Under the pieces are notes generated by a model. The model ran no database searches. It was not told the origin of the DNA and saw nothing but the letters and a program-made list of their open reading frames with translations. Positions 44,817-54,227 of a stretch of DNA of 64,000 bases are shown piece by piece. The stretch spans positions 1,116,001-1,180,000 of the forward strand of contig CAWCHQ010000003.1 in NCBI GenBank assembly GCA_963795415.1, given 5' to 3'. This DNA comes from CAVSUZ01 sp963795415. GTDB lineage: Bacteria > Pseudomonadota > Alphaproteobacteria > Acetobacterales > Acetobacteraceae. How positions within the stretch are numbered: the stretch's first letter is position 1; each line of letters begins with the position of its first letter. Made by a program: the position numbers and the translations under genes.

Positions 44817-44847
44817 TATACCCGGAATCCGAAGGACTCCGGGTATA
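44817..44847. terminator. Long hairpin between convergent genes
   Basis: TATACCCGGA and TCCGGGTATA pair over 10 bp; inside them TCC GAA GGA forms a second stem with one A-C mismatch. Located between pheT and the convergent gene at 44900. No T-tract, so it could be a bidirectional terminator or a REP-like palindrome; its ATACC/GGTAT ends resemble those of the 55-kb cluster. Confidence 0.55.
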
Positions 44848-44899
44848 TCAGGGCAAGAATGTGCTGGCCGGCGTGTCAGTCGTGTAAAGCTGCCCCGGG

Positions 44900-46174
44900 T
44901 CAGCCGAAGGTCTTTTTAAGCGTCGCCACGGTGATATGCGGCCAGCCGAGGTTCACATATGCGGGCGGCGTGGGCGGCGTTGCGGGCTGCGGATGAAGCA
45001 AGTGGAAGATCGGGAAATTGAGGACGACCATCTGGGCATATTGGAGCTGCATGAAGGATTCACCGGTCTGTTTATGGGTGACCTCCTCGATCCAGAAGGT
45101 AGCATAAACCAAGGCAGTCTGGGCATTCTCGACAGGGTCGGATTTCCCAGAGAAGGTTTCATGTTCCCCTATCAGGAAGGGAAGGTTTTCGGCGCCGCCG
45201 CCGAAATGCGCGAGGGATACTGAAGTTTTCGCGGCTGGAGGGAATGGGGTTCCAGGGCCGCCGGGACCGGAGTTGGCCTTGGTCAGAAACTCTATGGATT
45301 TCTTGCTCGCGATATTGAGAACGGTTCCTTTGAATGTATAGCCTTGTTTCTCGAGGTTTTCGATGTCCGTTTGCAGTAAGAAGATCGGATCATTGATCAG
45401 GGCTTGGTCTGCCGGACCGATCGCCGCTTCCGGCGGATGGGTGTCGTAGGGTGTGCGCGTGTTGAGACGGAATTCCTTCACAACCGCAGGCGGCACGGGC
45501 GGCCCGAGCAGCCCAGGTTTGATGCTGAGATCGTATTCGGGGAAGGGCAAGGGGGCGCCGGGGGCGTTCGGGGCAGTAAGCTTCTCCGACGAGCCGGCGG
45601 CATTGATAAGTATTTCGGGTGCACTCGGCGGCACTCCGAAAGGCGTGCTGTTGAACGAGGGAAAGCGGGAGAAGTTATACTGGGCGCCGGGAACCGTAAG
45701 GACGGGAGTGCCGGTGAAGGGCTCGGCGATACCTTGGACGAGGATTGCATTACCGTGGGGGATCGAGCCCATGCGGGCGACCAGTTGTCCGCCGGCCGGG
45801 GGCTCCTCGGGCGGGAAGGAAGTAGGTGGCTGCGTAACCCAAATTCCAGGCTCGATATGCAGGGCGCCGTCCGGACCGGCGTCCTGGATTTTTTGCAGAT
45901 ACGTCAGGCCGAAGAGCGAAATATCCTTCTGGCCGAAACCGCGGTTGGGAATGGGCGAGCCGATCGGATCAAACTTTAGCACTTCCCTAGTGTGATTGAG
46001 CTGAAGGTAAAGATCGGTTTTGTAGTGAAAGGCGGGCCGCGCAATGAGGTTGAAGCCGGTGCCCTCCCAAGTGCCGGCAAGGCTTCCAAGCAGCCCGAGC
46101 GGGAGAGCGGGATCCGCGGGAGCGAAGCGCGCCTGCGGAACAGTTTTTTCGCGGGGGGTGTCGTTATCGCTCAT
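44900..46174 (-). CDS. Uncharacterised protein (possible heme-binding-type beta-barrel family)
   Basis: 424 aa with no signal peptide. Near the N-terminus LGSLAGTWEGTGFNLIARPAF resembles the opening of lipocalin-like or nitrobindin-like barrels that database annotation often calls heme-binding protein; this is from memory and not testable here. Other visible blocks: IPNRGFGQKDISLFGLTYLQ, IEPGIWVTQPPTSFPPEEPP and ATFWIEEVTHKQTGESFMQLQYAQ. Pro-rich, very acidic-poor. Alone between the repeat array and the caspase locus. Function unknown. Confidence 0.6.
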   Translation of the reverse strand: MSDNDTPREKTVPQARFAPADPALPLGLLGSLAGTWEGTGFNLIARPAFHYKTDLYLQLNHTREVLKFDPIGSPIPNRGFGQKDISLFGLTYLQKIQDAGPDGALHIEPGIWVTQPPTSFPPEEPPAGGQLVARMGSIPHGNAILVQGIAEPFTGTPVLTVPGAQYNFSRFPSFNSTPFGVPPSAPEILINAAGSSEKLTAPNAPGAPLPFPEYDLSIKPGLLGPPVPPAVVKEFRLNTRTPYDTHPPEAAIGPADQALINDPIFLLQTDIENLEKQGYTFKGTVLNIASKKSIEFLTKANSGPGGPGTPFPPAAKTSVSLAHFGGGAENLPFLIGEHETFSGKSDPVENAQTALVYATFWIEEVTHKQTGESFMQLQYAQMVVLNFPIFHLLHPQPATPPTPPAYVNLGWPHITVATLKKTFG

Positions 46175-46560
46175 GTGTCTTCTATTTGCCTCCTGTAGTC
46201 GCGCGGGTCCGTGGAAACGACGCGGCGTTCGCTACGCACGCGGGGAATGCCCCGGAGCCCCTAGCCGATCGCTTTTTATGGGTTGGCAATTGCTGCCGTA
46301 TGCCGCTGAGTGGCGGTGATTGCGCAGCTGCCTAAGTCAAATGTTGATAACACTTTCGTGGAATGCCGCGCGATAAAACTTTCTGTGAAGAGGGAGGATT
46401 TCAGGCGGCTTGTTGAAGGAATGACGAGGGGCGGTGTTGATGCGCGACTTCCGGCTGCCTCTGACCGAGGGAGGGCAAAATATCGAGGAAAGTCGTTACC
46501 CGAGAAAGTGGTTCGGAACCACCGTTAAGGCCGACCCGGCGCGACGGGGGCGATGGGTTC

Positions 46561-46700
46561 CCGCCCCCACGCTTTCGCGGGGGCAGGCTTCCCCGGGTCC
46601 GGCCGCTGGCCGGCCCGGGGACATGTTTCGCGGGAATGACGGGTGGGTGCGGCTGCGGGCCTGGATCGCCACCCCCGCCTGCGCGCGGGCAGGCGCCCCG
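46561..46700. repeat. GC-rich palindromic/dispersed repeat region
   Basis: In the 538-bp gap 46175-46712, which shows no gene. CCCCGGGTCCGGCC and GGCCGGCCCGGGG (46591-46620) form a long stem with one bulged T; ACGCTTTCGCGGGGGCAGG and TTTCGCGGGAATGACGGG flank it, and CTGGATCGCCACCCCCGCC follows. Similar text (CTGGATCGCCACGGCGC, CTCGCGATGACGG) recurs at 53436-53474. This pattern is a common intergenic dispersed repeat in alphaproteobacteria. Confidence 0.6.
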
Positions 46701-46712
46701 CTGCCGCCGATA

Positions 46713-49700
46713 TTACTTCGCCGTTTGGAGCGCCCGGAGGTCGAAGAAGTCGTTGCCGGCGAAAAAGAATTCGGGATGCTGCGGCTGGCCAGAAGCGGCG
46801 GTCGCCGCAGTGACTTCACGCTTAGTATAATTGGCAAGTTTGTAGACGTCGATGCGGCCGGAGTGATCGGTATCCGCCTCACCGCCCAATGCTTTCAGCA
46901 GAAAGTAGGTGAACATGCCATGCTCGGCTGCCGGCCCCTGCAATCCGGCCGAATCCTGGGCCTGGGCGAATGAGCTCGACATGACGAAGCGCCCGGTTTC
47001 ATGACCGATGCTGCTGGAGGTCGCGGTGTTGATATCGCGGCGAAGCACTGCGTCCTCGGTCGCTATCCGGCCGGAAAAGCAGGTATCGATAAGTATCGCG
47101 ACATGGGCGGCGCGTATCGTGCGGATGACTGAGAGCAGCTTCTTTTGCTCCAGTCCGTCATGGCGGAACAGATCGTTGTACAGGCGTTCGGCTTCCTGCT
47201 GGTCTTCTTCGGGCGAGAATGCCTTCTGAAATTCCGCCGAGTCCGCCATGCCGAATTCGGCGGGGGCGAAATAGTATTTGCCGTCGATGCTTTCGCCGTG
47301 ACCCGCGAAGAAGATCAGCACCATGTCATCGGGTCCGGCGTTCGTCGCGATATCCTGCAAAGCGGCAAGAATATTGGCGGACGTCGCGTTCTGGTCGACC
47401 AGCAGCTTGGAGACCACGTTTTCATAGACGGGAGCATCGACGGCGCCCATGAGTTTGAAGACGGCCTGGGCGTCGCGCGCGGGATTGGGCAGACTGATTT
47501 CATGCTGGTCGTAGCTGCTGATGCCGATGCTGAGCAGATAGAGTGTGGTGGCGGGTGGCGCCGGCGGCTGGGTGGCGGGTTTCTGACCGGCCGACGGCGC
47601 CGGCACGCTGCGTTCGGCCGGCGCGCGATAGACCGCGATTTGTGCAATCTGGCTGCTGTTTGCTTCCACCGCGCCGCTGCTGCTGACGGGGGTAACGCGG
47701 ATGATGTTCATGCCGAGGCTGAGCGGAACAGCCGCCTGTTCCGTGGCGCTGTGCGCGTTCTGCTGCGTGGTGCTGACGGGAGAGGCGAAGACGGCTTCGT
47801 TTCGGCTGAGAACAGCGCTGCCCGGCGCGCCCGAGGGATTATCCAGGCGGAACTGCATCAGCAGGGTGCCGGCGGTGGTTTCCATCGCGGCTTCGGGGTG
47901 GGCGGGTGGATGGGCAGTATCAAGCGACCGCGCCGCCGGGCAGGACGGATTGCCGCCGGCGTCAGCCTGCCCGCAGGCATCGACGATGACCGCTCGCGCC
48001 GGCAGTCCACGCTGAAGGATCTGGCTTACGGAACCAAGCAGGTCGCGGGAATTGGCGATCATCTGCTGGCCCGGGATGGTATCTTCGAAGGCAAGGCCGA
48101 CGAGATCGGGGCGGAAGAACTGGCTATAGAGCTGACCCAGCCCGACGAAATCGCTGATCCGGCCTGAGACATCCGAGACCGCGTAGCCGATCAGGTCTCT
48201 TCCGTCCGCCAGACCATCGTCGCGATGGTCGTGATCGAAGAAACCATCCTTGGTCCAGACGACGAACTGCCTGGTTATGGGATCGATGAAGGCGCTGAGA
48301 AGCTCCTCGCCATCGCGGAGGCGGTACCAATGGATTGTGCCGTCGCCCAGACCGGCGACGACCAGGCGGCCATCGCCGCTGATGTTGACGGCCCAGACGG
48401 GTGACGGGACCGGGATTCTTTTTACCTCGTGATCCGCTGTCTCCAACCGGAGGTAAAAGTCGGTGCCGATGGCGGCGACATCGCCAGCCTGCGCAACATC
48501 GATGGAGCGCGCATGTTCCTCCGGTTCCAGCTCGATCAGCCTGCCGTTTATGCGCGGCGTATGCGCGTTCTGCCACTCCGTGACGGCCAACCGGCGCGCG
48601 GCACCGTAGAATGGGGCGAGCTTATCGGGTACATCGGCGGGGCTGCTTATCTGGCGCGCCAGGACGTCGAAGACGATGGAGGGCGCGCCGGCAATTTTGC
48701 CGCTGAGTTCCACGCTGGGTGGGGCGGTGGGCAGTTCGATCTTGCTGCCGTCGAAGGAGATGCGGAAGGAGGTAAGGCTGGCGTTGCGGAAATCGATGTG
48801 GTGGGAGTGTCGAAGTGCGGCGAGGTGGCCTGCTTCGTCGAGACGGCCGACCGAGGGCTCGGCGGAGGAGAAGAACAGGCCGCCTACGACCGGAAGCAGA
48901 TCGGTGATGCTGTCATTGGCGACGGCGAACTCCGACGGCGTGGCGGCGTGATCGAGCGGCCAGCGCAGGATGAAGCGGCGGCCGTTCAGGTCTTTGTATG
49001 TGCCCGCGGCGTAGAGGAAGTTGCTGTCGGGAGCGAATGCAACGACGTCGAGGCCACCGAGGCGGCCGGGGAGGCCACGCAGTTCGCGCTGTGGCTTCAG
49101 GGTGAAGGAATCGAGCAGGGCGACGGTTGCACGATTGCGGTTGGTGACGGCGAGGATGCTGCCATCGGGTGAGATGCTGATGCCGAAGGGCTGAACGCCG
49201 GAGCGTGGCGGCTGGTGGATCAGCAAGTACCCGTCGGGATTGTAGATGCGGATGCCGTCGATTTCTCCTGCAACGAACAGCCGGCCGTCGGGGGCGAAGG
49301 CGAGCGTGGTGACGTTGCCGCGGTAGTCGGGAGCGATGGGCTGTGCGCTGCCGGTTTTGAGGTTGCCGAGGCTGATGCCGCCCTGCAGGAAGCCGATGGC
49401 GAGAAGCTGGCCGTTGGGTGAAAAGCGGAGCGCGGTGATCGGCTGAGATTGCCTGGGCAACAGGCCGACGGGGCGGAGTTGCGGGAGGGCGAAGAAGTCA
49501 ACGGCGAAGCTGCGATTTGCGTCGTGGACGCGGCCGGCGACAGCCAGAAGCTTTTGATTGGCGGCGACGGCGTAGAGCGCGCCGTCGTCCGCTTCGCCGA
49601 TGGGCGAATGGATGACGCCGCGCGGGTCCAATCGGTCGGGTGACCAGATGCGGGCGGTTTTATCATCGGAGACGCTGACGATGGAGCCATCGGGCAGCAG

Positions 49701-49832
49701 GGCGATGTGGTTGATGTCGGCTTCATGGACGCCGGTTTCGACGCGCAGGTAGAGCGTGGCGTCGGGAGCCGGCTGTGCGCGGGCGATCGTTGTGAAGAGC
49801 AGGCAGGCGAGGAGGAGGGCGAGTTTAGACAT
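46713..49832 (-). CDS. Secreted WD40-repeat protein with C-terminal caspase (peptidase C14) domain
   Basis: 1039 aa in one intact frame. Signal peptide (KLALLLACLLFTTIARAQ), a WD40-like beta-propeller at about 30-500 with repeats such as INHIALLPDGSIVSVSDDKTARIW and ITALRFSPNGQLLAIGF, a middle segment with Ig-like features, then a caspase-like domain from about 762. Catalytic His845 in IFFAGHGES and Cys918 in LIDTCFSG, both present, so active. Such bacterial caspase homologues cleave after basic residues. With a signal peptide it should act in the periplasm or outside. The start overlaps the stop region of the lipoprotein gene by 8 bp. It belongs with the CHASE2/FecR cassette opposite. Confidence 0.88.
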   Translation of the reverse strand: MSKLALLLACLLFTTIARAQPAPDATLYLRVETGVHEADINHIALLPDGSIVSVSDDKTARIWSPDRLDPRGVIHSPIGEADDGALYAVAANQKLLAVAGRVHDANRSFAVDFFALPQLRPVGLLPRQSQPITALRFSPNGQLLAIGFLQGGISLGNLKTGSAQPIAPDYRGNVTTLAFAPDGRLFVAGEIDGIRIYNPDGYLLIHQPPRSGVQPFGISISPDGSILAVTNRNRATVALLDSFTLKPQRELRGLPGRLGGLDVVAFAPDSNFLYAAGTYKDLNGRRFILRWPLDHAATPSEFAVANDSITDLLPVVGGLFFSSAEPSVGRLDEAGHLAALRHSHHIDFRNASLTSFRISFDGSKIELPTAPPSVELSGKIAGAPSIVFDVLARQISSPADVPDKLAPFYGAARRLAVTEWQNAHTPRINGRLIELEPEEHARSIDVAQAGDVAAIGTDFYLRLETADHEVKRIPVPSPVWAVNISGDGRLVVAGLGDGTIHWYRLRDGEELLSAFIDPITRQFVVWTKDGFFDHDHRDDGLADGRDLIGYAVSDVSGRISDFVGLGQLYSQFFRPDLVGLAFEDTIPGQQMIANSRDLLGSVSQILQRGLPARAVIVDACGQADAGGNPSCPAARSLDTAHPPAHPEAAMETTAGTLLMQFRLDNPSGAPGSAVLSRNEAVFASPVSTTQQNAHSATEQAAVPLSLGMNIIRVTPVSSSGAVEANSSQIAQIAVYRAPAERSVPAPSAGQKPATQPPAPPATTLYLLSIGISSYDQHEISLPNPARDAQAVFKLMGAVDAPVYENVVSKLLVDQNATSANILAALQDIATNAGPDDMVLIFFAGHGESIDGKYYFAPAEFGMADSAEFQKAFSPEEDQQEAERLYNDLFRHDGLEQKKLLSVIRTIRAAHVAILIDTCFSGRIATEDAVLRRDINTATSSSIGHETGRFVMSSSFAQAQDSAGLQGPAAEHGMFTYFLLKALGGEADTDHSGRIDVYKLANYTKREVTAATAASGQPQHPEFFFAGNDFFDLRALQTAK

Positions 49833-50682
49833 AGGATGGGATGGGCAGCCAGGATGTCTGGGTATTGGTGTCGAGGGCGAAGGTGGTCTTGCTGGCGGTC
49901 TGCGCCTGCTGGACGGCGTTGTCGTATGACTGGCGCTTTTCCGGGATTGTTTCAGTAGCAGCGAGGCGGATGCGTGCCGCGGTTGCGGGATTGGCTTGGA
50001 CTTTTTCGGAAGCGTATGCGAACTCGCTGCCCTGCTTTGCCATGTTGACGCCGTAGGTTTTGGCCACGGTGAGTTCCTGGTCGAAGCGATCCCGCTCGAG
50101 GGCCAGTTCCTGCAGCGCCTGATCGCGCGTGATGACGTGACGGCGGGCGAGCGATTTTATTTGCGCGGCCTGAGCGAAGCGGCAGTAGCGGAGGCGCCCG
50201 AAGGTGGCGAGGGTGTGATCGATATCGGAGCTTTGGGCGGTGAGGTCCTGGTTGACGTGATAGGCGAGTTCACTCTGATCCTGATATTGCTGCTGCATGG
50301 TCTGGTAGTAGCCGGCGGCGGCGCCGGCGGCGGCGCCGGCGAGGCCGCCGGCGGCGCCGCCGATGAGTGCGTTCTTCCAGTTGCCGGTCAAGGCGCCGGC
50401 CACGATGCCGGTGCCCGCACCGACGCCGGCGCCAACGGCGGCGGATTTGACGATGGTATCGCGCGCGAAATAGGGTGAGTCGCTGAAGGCCTGCCGCTCC
50501 GGACCGCAGGGATCGCCCGGATCGATGGTGAGGGCGGTGGTTCCCGCGCCGCCGGAGAGCTGTGCGCAACCGGACAGGGTAATTGCGAGCAGCAGCGACG
50601 GGATGAGGCGCCATCGTGTCAGCGCGCACAAGCCGAGCAGTGTCCCGCGTAGCGGGAATGCGTATTCCCGTTGCCGTGTCAC
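49825..50682 (-). CDS. Lipoprotein with glycine-zipper segment
   Basis: 285 aa. The leader ends in LAITLSGCAQ, a lipobox with Cys as lipidation site. A glycine-zipper helix (VGAGVGAGTGIVAGALTG, then GGAAGGLAGAAAGAAAG) follows, typical of proteins that insert in or cross membranes, then a long alpha-helical region (SLARRHVITRDQALQELALE). GTG start with AAAGGA upstream. First gene of the minus-strand pair; it overlaps the caspase gene by 8 bp. May anchor or gate the caspase partner; no known family. Confidence 0.75.
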   Translation of the reverse strand: MTRQREYAFPLRGTLLGLCALTRWRLIPSLLLAITLSGCAQLSGGAGTTALTIDPGDPCGPERQAFSDSPYFARDTIVKSAAVGAGVGAGTGIVAGALTGNWKNALIGGAAGGLAGAAAGAAAGYYQTMQQQYQDQSELAYHVNQDLTAQSSDIDHTLATFGRLRYCRFAQAAQIKSLARRHVITRDQALQELALERDRFDQELTVAKTYGVNMAKQGSEFAYASEKVQANPATAARIRLAATETIPEKRQSYDNAVQQAQTASKTTFALDTNTQTSWLPIPSYV

Positions 50683-50727
50683 GACATTTCCTTTGTTTTC
50701 CCTTGCCGGGGTGTGACCCGGGCTTGC

Positions 50728-50741
50728 ATATTCGGGAATAT
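50728..50741. promoter_or_regulatory. Candidate operator palindrome between divergent caspase and CHASE2 operons
   Basis: ATATTC-GG-GAATAT is a perfect 14-bp inverted repeat in the 184-bp region between the two divergent operons. It overlaps AT-rich promoter-like sequence (TATTCT just downstream). A shared operator is plausible but unproven. Confidence 0.3.
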
Positions 50742-50866
50742 TCTATTCTCGGCAAAGCGGGGCGGGGAAGGAGAATAATGACGTTTGCTGGCGAAAAATG
50801 ATTGATCCCGCTCCAACTACCACTGGTTGTGATACGAAGGAATAGGCAACCCTTGAGGCGTAGTGA

Positions 50867-52378
50867 ATGATAAAATACATCGCTCTGATTGTAATTTACC
50901 CACTTGTAAGACCCAACCGGATGTCAAAGCTGCTGCGGGATATATTGATAGGCTGTGCAAGCGGCGTGATCGTGGCCTTACTGGTCTTTGCGGTTCACGA
51001 GTTCGAATTCGTTCGCAAGATCGACCGGCCGATGACGGATCAGTTGATGAAATGGGCGGCGAGGGCCAAGCTGGCGAAAGCCGAATCCCCAATACATCTG
51101 ATTTTTATCAATGTAGATGAGGCGACGTGCCAGAGTTGGACCCATCTGCCGTCGTGCAATCTGGAGACGACAACGCCACGGAACGAGCTTGCGGACATAA
51201 TTGAAAAGCTGGCGCAACGCCCGCCGGCGGTGGTGGTGCTCGACATAGACCTGGCGCCAATAAACACGCCTCCTGCGGGGGCGCAGGCGCAGAGGCAGGC
51301 GGATGACAAGCTGGAAGCCGATATACGCGAGCTGGCAAAGGGCACCAACGTGATCCTGGCGCGGCCTCTGGTGTATTATCCAGGGGACGCGGTTCCCACC
51401 GTCGAACCGTCGATTCTGGACGGCAATTCCACGGCAACGGGCGCATGCAACGCCACCTCGTTCGGCGCCGGCAATTTGTGGTTTGCATCGCCAACGGTTG
51501 AACATGATACGGATGGCGTGGTCCGGGAGGTGGTGCTGTGGCAGTCCGCGCAACGGGCACACGGTTGCCCGCCGGTGTTAATACCGGGCGTCGGCTTTCT
51601 GGCGTCGGCCTTACTGAAGCCCAACGTAGATACGGCGCAGCTGGGGTGCCTGTTCCGGAAGGCGGGAGACACGAATTGCAATCCGACCATAGACATGGGA
51701 GGCAGGACCTACACGGTCAGGCATCCTGACAACCCTGTGAGAATTCTTTTTTCGCTCACCGAGTTGGGGCAGGGGGCGGAGGCGATCCCGCATTCGCCGT
51801 GGGAATTGCATGTGATTTCCGCTAGCGAGGCCGGCAAGGACAAGGAACGGTTTGGAGTAAGGGATCGGGACTTACAGAGGACCGCCGTGATCATCGGCGG
51901 CAGCTATTTCGGATCCGGTGACGTACATCGCACGCCGATAGACGACGCGATGCCTGGATCCCTGATTCATGCGAATGCCATTCGAGCGCTTCTGCAGGGT
52001 GAGGTGTTGAAAGAGCCCCACATCGGCGGCTATTGGTTACTGAAATTAGGGCTTATCTTGCTGTCGGCGGTCATCGGCGGTATCTTTGCGTCGCTGGCAG
52101 ACTTGTTTGGCGGGCACCGCCCGGAGCGGGCGAAGTTGTGGGTTGAGATTTTGCTGCTCGGGGCGGGAACTTTCGTTGCGTTTTTGGCGGTGATCCTCGT
52201 GACCACTGCGCTTGCGGGGTTGATCCTGAAAAATTCCGGCACAGTAATAGGTGTGATGACCCCTGCCCTTTTCGTGGCGCTGGAAGGCTGCTGCAGAATT
52301 CTGCGACACATCGAGGAGTGGCTTGAGGACAAGATAGATCATCGGTCGATTAATCCAGAGCAGTGGCGCCGGTCATGA
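50867..52378 (+). CDS. CHASE2 domain membrane protein without output domain
   Basis: 503 aa. An N-terminal helix (LIGCASGVIVALLVFAVHEF) leads to a periplasmic CHASE2 region of about 330 residues with the typical HLIFINVDEATCQSW and AVVVLDIDLAPIN start, PRLVYY-like middle (LARPLVYYPGD) and VIIGGSYFGSGDVHRTPIDDAMPGSLIHANAIRALLQGEVL end. Three C-terminal helices follow and only a short basic tail (LRHIEEWLEDKIDHRS), with no cyclase, kinase or phosphatase. CHASE2 is a sensory domain known to adjoin such outputs. Stop overlaps the next start (ATGATGA). Second start ATG 50921 is possible. Confidence 0.85.
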   Translation: MIKYIALIVIYPLVRPNRMSKLLRDILIGCASGVIVALLVFAVHEFEFVRKIDRPMTDQLMKWAARAKLAKAESPIHLIFINVDEATCQSWTHLPSCNLETTTPRNELADIIEKLAQRPPAVVVLDIDLAPINTPPAGAQAQRQADDKLEADIRELAKGTNVILARPLVYYPGDAVPTVEPSILDGNSTATGACNATSFGAGNLWFASPTVEHDTDGVVREVVLWQSAQRAHGCPPVLIPGVGFLASALLKPNVDTAQLGCLFRKAGDTNCNPTIDMGGRTYTVRHPDNPVRILFSLTELGQGAEAIPHSPWELHVISASEAGKDKERFGVRDRDLQRTAVIIGGSYFGSGDVHRTPIDDAMPGSLIHANAIRALLQGEVLKEPHIGGYWLLKLGLILLSAVIGGIFASLADLFGGHRPERAKLWVEILLLGAGTFVAFLAVILVTTALAGLILKNSGTVIGVMTPALFVALEGCCRILRHIEEWLEDKIDHRSINPEQWRRS

Positions 52379-53319
52379 TGAGAGACAGAGAATCCGGCGG
52401 CGTGGTGTTCGCTGCCGTAAGAACTATCGTGCTTTCGGCCGCAGTACTGTGTGCCGGGCGTGCGTTGGCCGCCCCGGAATCGGCAGAAGATATCTGCTCC
52501 ATGGCGCCGCAGTCGCGCGCGCTGATCATATCGATCACTCCGCTCATCACGATCAATCGGCCCGGCACGGTGATTGTGGTTCGCAAGAACACTACGGACA
52601 GGGTATTGGTGGGCGCGCCATGTTACCTGAACGGGGGCGATTATGTCTCTGTGCCCGCCGGTGCAAAGGCGAAGCTTGGGTTTTTCGATAAGCAGAAGCC
52701 GATTGAGTTGAACCCGCTGGAAAATGAAGTGATTCCGGATTTCGAGCCGCCAGGCACGGTTTCCGAGATCCTTCGCGTCATGGGGTCGTTTTTTCACACA
52801 GATACGACACAGGCATGGAATCAGGCGCACGCGGAAGCGGCGGTGTCGCGGGATCTGCGCAGCCTGCTGGCGGGCGGGCCGATCCGCATGCCGGGCCTGG
52901 TTGAGCTGGGACCGCAAACGATCCCGGCCGGCGAGACGCTATCGCTGCACTGGCAAGGCGGCAAGCCGCCATTCCGCGTGGTTCTGGGTAACATCACCCG
53001 GGAAACGACGGAGCGATCGGCGCAACTTGACCTCAGCTCGATGCAATTGGGATCCTATGAGTTGTCTGTGGCGGGCGCCGGCGGACAGGCGCTTGCCATG
53101 GCGGTGGACATTGTTGCACCGGAAAAGATGCCGGCTGCGCCGGGCATCGGGTCGGTTTCCGATCCGGAGGGGCGAAGGCTTGCGCAGGCGGTGTGGATGC
53201 TGACGCAGGCCGGACCGGGCTGGCGGGTTACGGCGCTGTCCGGATTGTATCAGCTTGCGGCACAGGGCAATCTGGTGGCGATGTCGATCGTTGGGGAGCA
53301 GGGCGGCGGGACAAGGTAA
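52375..53319 (+). CDS. Secreted FecR-like protein
   Basis: 314 aa. Signal peptide (VLSAAVLCAGRALAAPESA), then a FecR-like segment: ITPLITINRPGTVIVVRKNTTDR, VLVGAPCYLNGGDYVSVPAGAKAKLGF. A later beta-sandwich part (SLHWQGGKPPFRVVLGN) resembles carbohydrate-binding or Ig-like folds, and the C-terminus (DPEGRRLAQAVWMLTQAGPGWR) is helical. ATG 52375 overlaps the CHASE2 stop by four bases. FecR/CHASE2 pairs are known in cyclase operons; here the pair faces a caspase operon. Function unknown. Confidence 0.7.
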   Translation: MMRDRESGGVVFAAVRTIVLSAAVLCAGRALAAPESAEDICSMAPQSRALIISITPLITINRPGTVIVVRKNTTDRVLVGAPCYLNGGDYVSVPAGAKAKLGFFDKQKPIELNPLENEVIPDFEPPGTVSEILRVMGSFFHTDTTQAWNQAHAEAAVSRDLRSLLAGGPIRMPGLVELGPQTIPAGETLSLHWQGGKPPFRVVLGNITRETTERSAQLDLSSMQLGSYELSVAGAGGQALAMAVDIVAPEKMPAAPGIGSVSDPEGRRLAQAVWMLTQAGPGWRVTALSGLYQLAAQGNLVAMSIVGEQGGGTR

Positions 53320-53432
53320 TTTTACACCGGCCGCCTTTGTCATCGGCTCATATTGTTGCTGTAATTGGTATTAGTTCGCCACCGGCTTCGCCGACCCGCC
53401 GTGGATGAAACCTGAGCCGCAGCGGCGAGCGG

Positions 53433-53527
53433 CTGGCCTGGATCGCCACGGCGCTTTGCGCCTCGCGATGACGGCACGATTCCCATTGATTTCGCGCGAG
53501 CCTCCCGCAAGGGGAAGGGGATTTCAG
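53433..53527. repeat. Dispersed intergenic repeat fragments
   Basis: The 215-bp gap 53320-53534 has no gene. GGCCTGGATCGCCACGGCG then GCTTTGCGCCTCGCGATGACGG (53434-53474) and CCCGCAAGGGGAAGGGGATT (53504-53523) recur in similar form at 46661-46680 and 44610-44630. Confidence 0.5.
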
Positions 53528-53534
53528 GGTACCG

Positions 53535-54227
53535 CTAAAAGTAATCCCAGACATTGGAGGCGCGCGCGTCGTCCGGCGTGCCCTCGAAGACGATCCGTCC
53601 GTTGTTCATGATGACCACGCGGTCGGCGATCTTGAGCGCGGCAGCGACGTTCTGCTCGACCAGCAGGGCGCTGACGTTGTGTTCGCGGCAAACATCGCGA
53701 ACCTGGGCGAAGAGGCGTTCGACAAGGTTGGGAGCGAGGCCGATGGATGGCTCGTCGAGCATCAGGCAGCGCGGGGTGCCGAGCAGAGCGAGTGAGAGGG
53801 CGAGCATCTGCTGTTGACCGCCGGAGAGGCTGCCGGCGCGGGTGGACCGGCGTTCGTCCAGCGCGGGGAACAGGCGGTACATGGCGGCGGGGCTGAACAT
53901 CGCGTCGGGGCCGCAGAGGCGTGCGGCGACCACGTCGATATTCTCGGCGATGGAGAGGTCGGGGAAGATTCCCCTTCCCTCCGGCAGAAGCCGCAGGCCG
54001 AGCGAGACGCGCTCGGCGACGGAGAGGCGGGCGATTGAGCGGTCCTGAAAACGGATGTCTCCGCCGCGTGCAGGGAGCAGGCCCATGGCGGTTTTCAGGG
54101 TGGTGGTTTTGCCGGCGCCGTTGTGGCCGAGCAGGGTGAGGATCTGGCCCGGTTCGACGGCGAAGGTGAGATCGGAGATGACGGTCTTGGCGCCGTAGCC
54201 GGCGGAGATGGCGTGAAGGCCGAGCAT
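53535..54227 (-). CDS. livF: Branched-chain amino-acid ABC transporter ATP-binding protein LivF
   Basis: ATPase subunit, 230 aa. Walker A GHNGAGKTT, Q-loop region, signature LSGGQQQMLALSLALL, Walker B CLMLDEPSIGLAPN and H-loop region LLVEQNVAAALKI, all intact. The LivF-type LPEGRGIFPDLSIAEN is present. Overlaps livG by one base (TAATG). Needs LivH/LivM permeases and a binding protein, none of which is in this window. Confidence 0.93.
   Translation of the reverse strand: MLGLHAISAGYGAKTVISDLTFAVEPGQILTLLGHNGAGKTTTLKTAMGLLPARGGDIRFQDRSIARLSVAERVSLGLRLLPEGRGIFPDLSIAENIDVVAARLCGPDAMFSPAAMYRLFPALDERRSTRAGSLSGGQQQMLALSLALLGTPRCLMLDEPSIGLAPNLVERLFAQVRDVCREHNVSALLVEQNVAAALKIADRVVIMNNGRIVFEGTPDDARASNVWDYF

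Noticed and set aside
47145..49172. Long plus-strand frames of 340 and 247 aa
   Set aside because: Antisense to the caspase gene, which has signal peptide, WD40 and catalytic residues in the minus frame.
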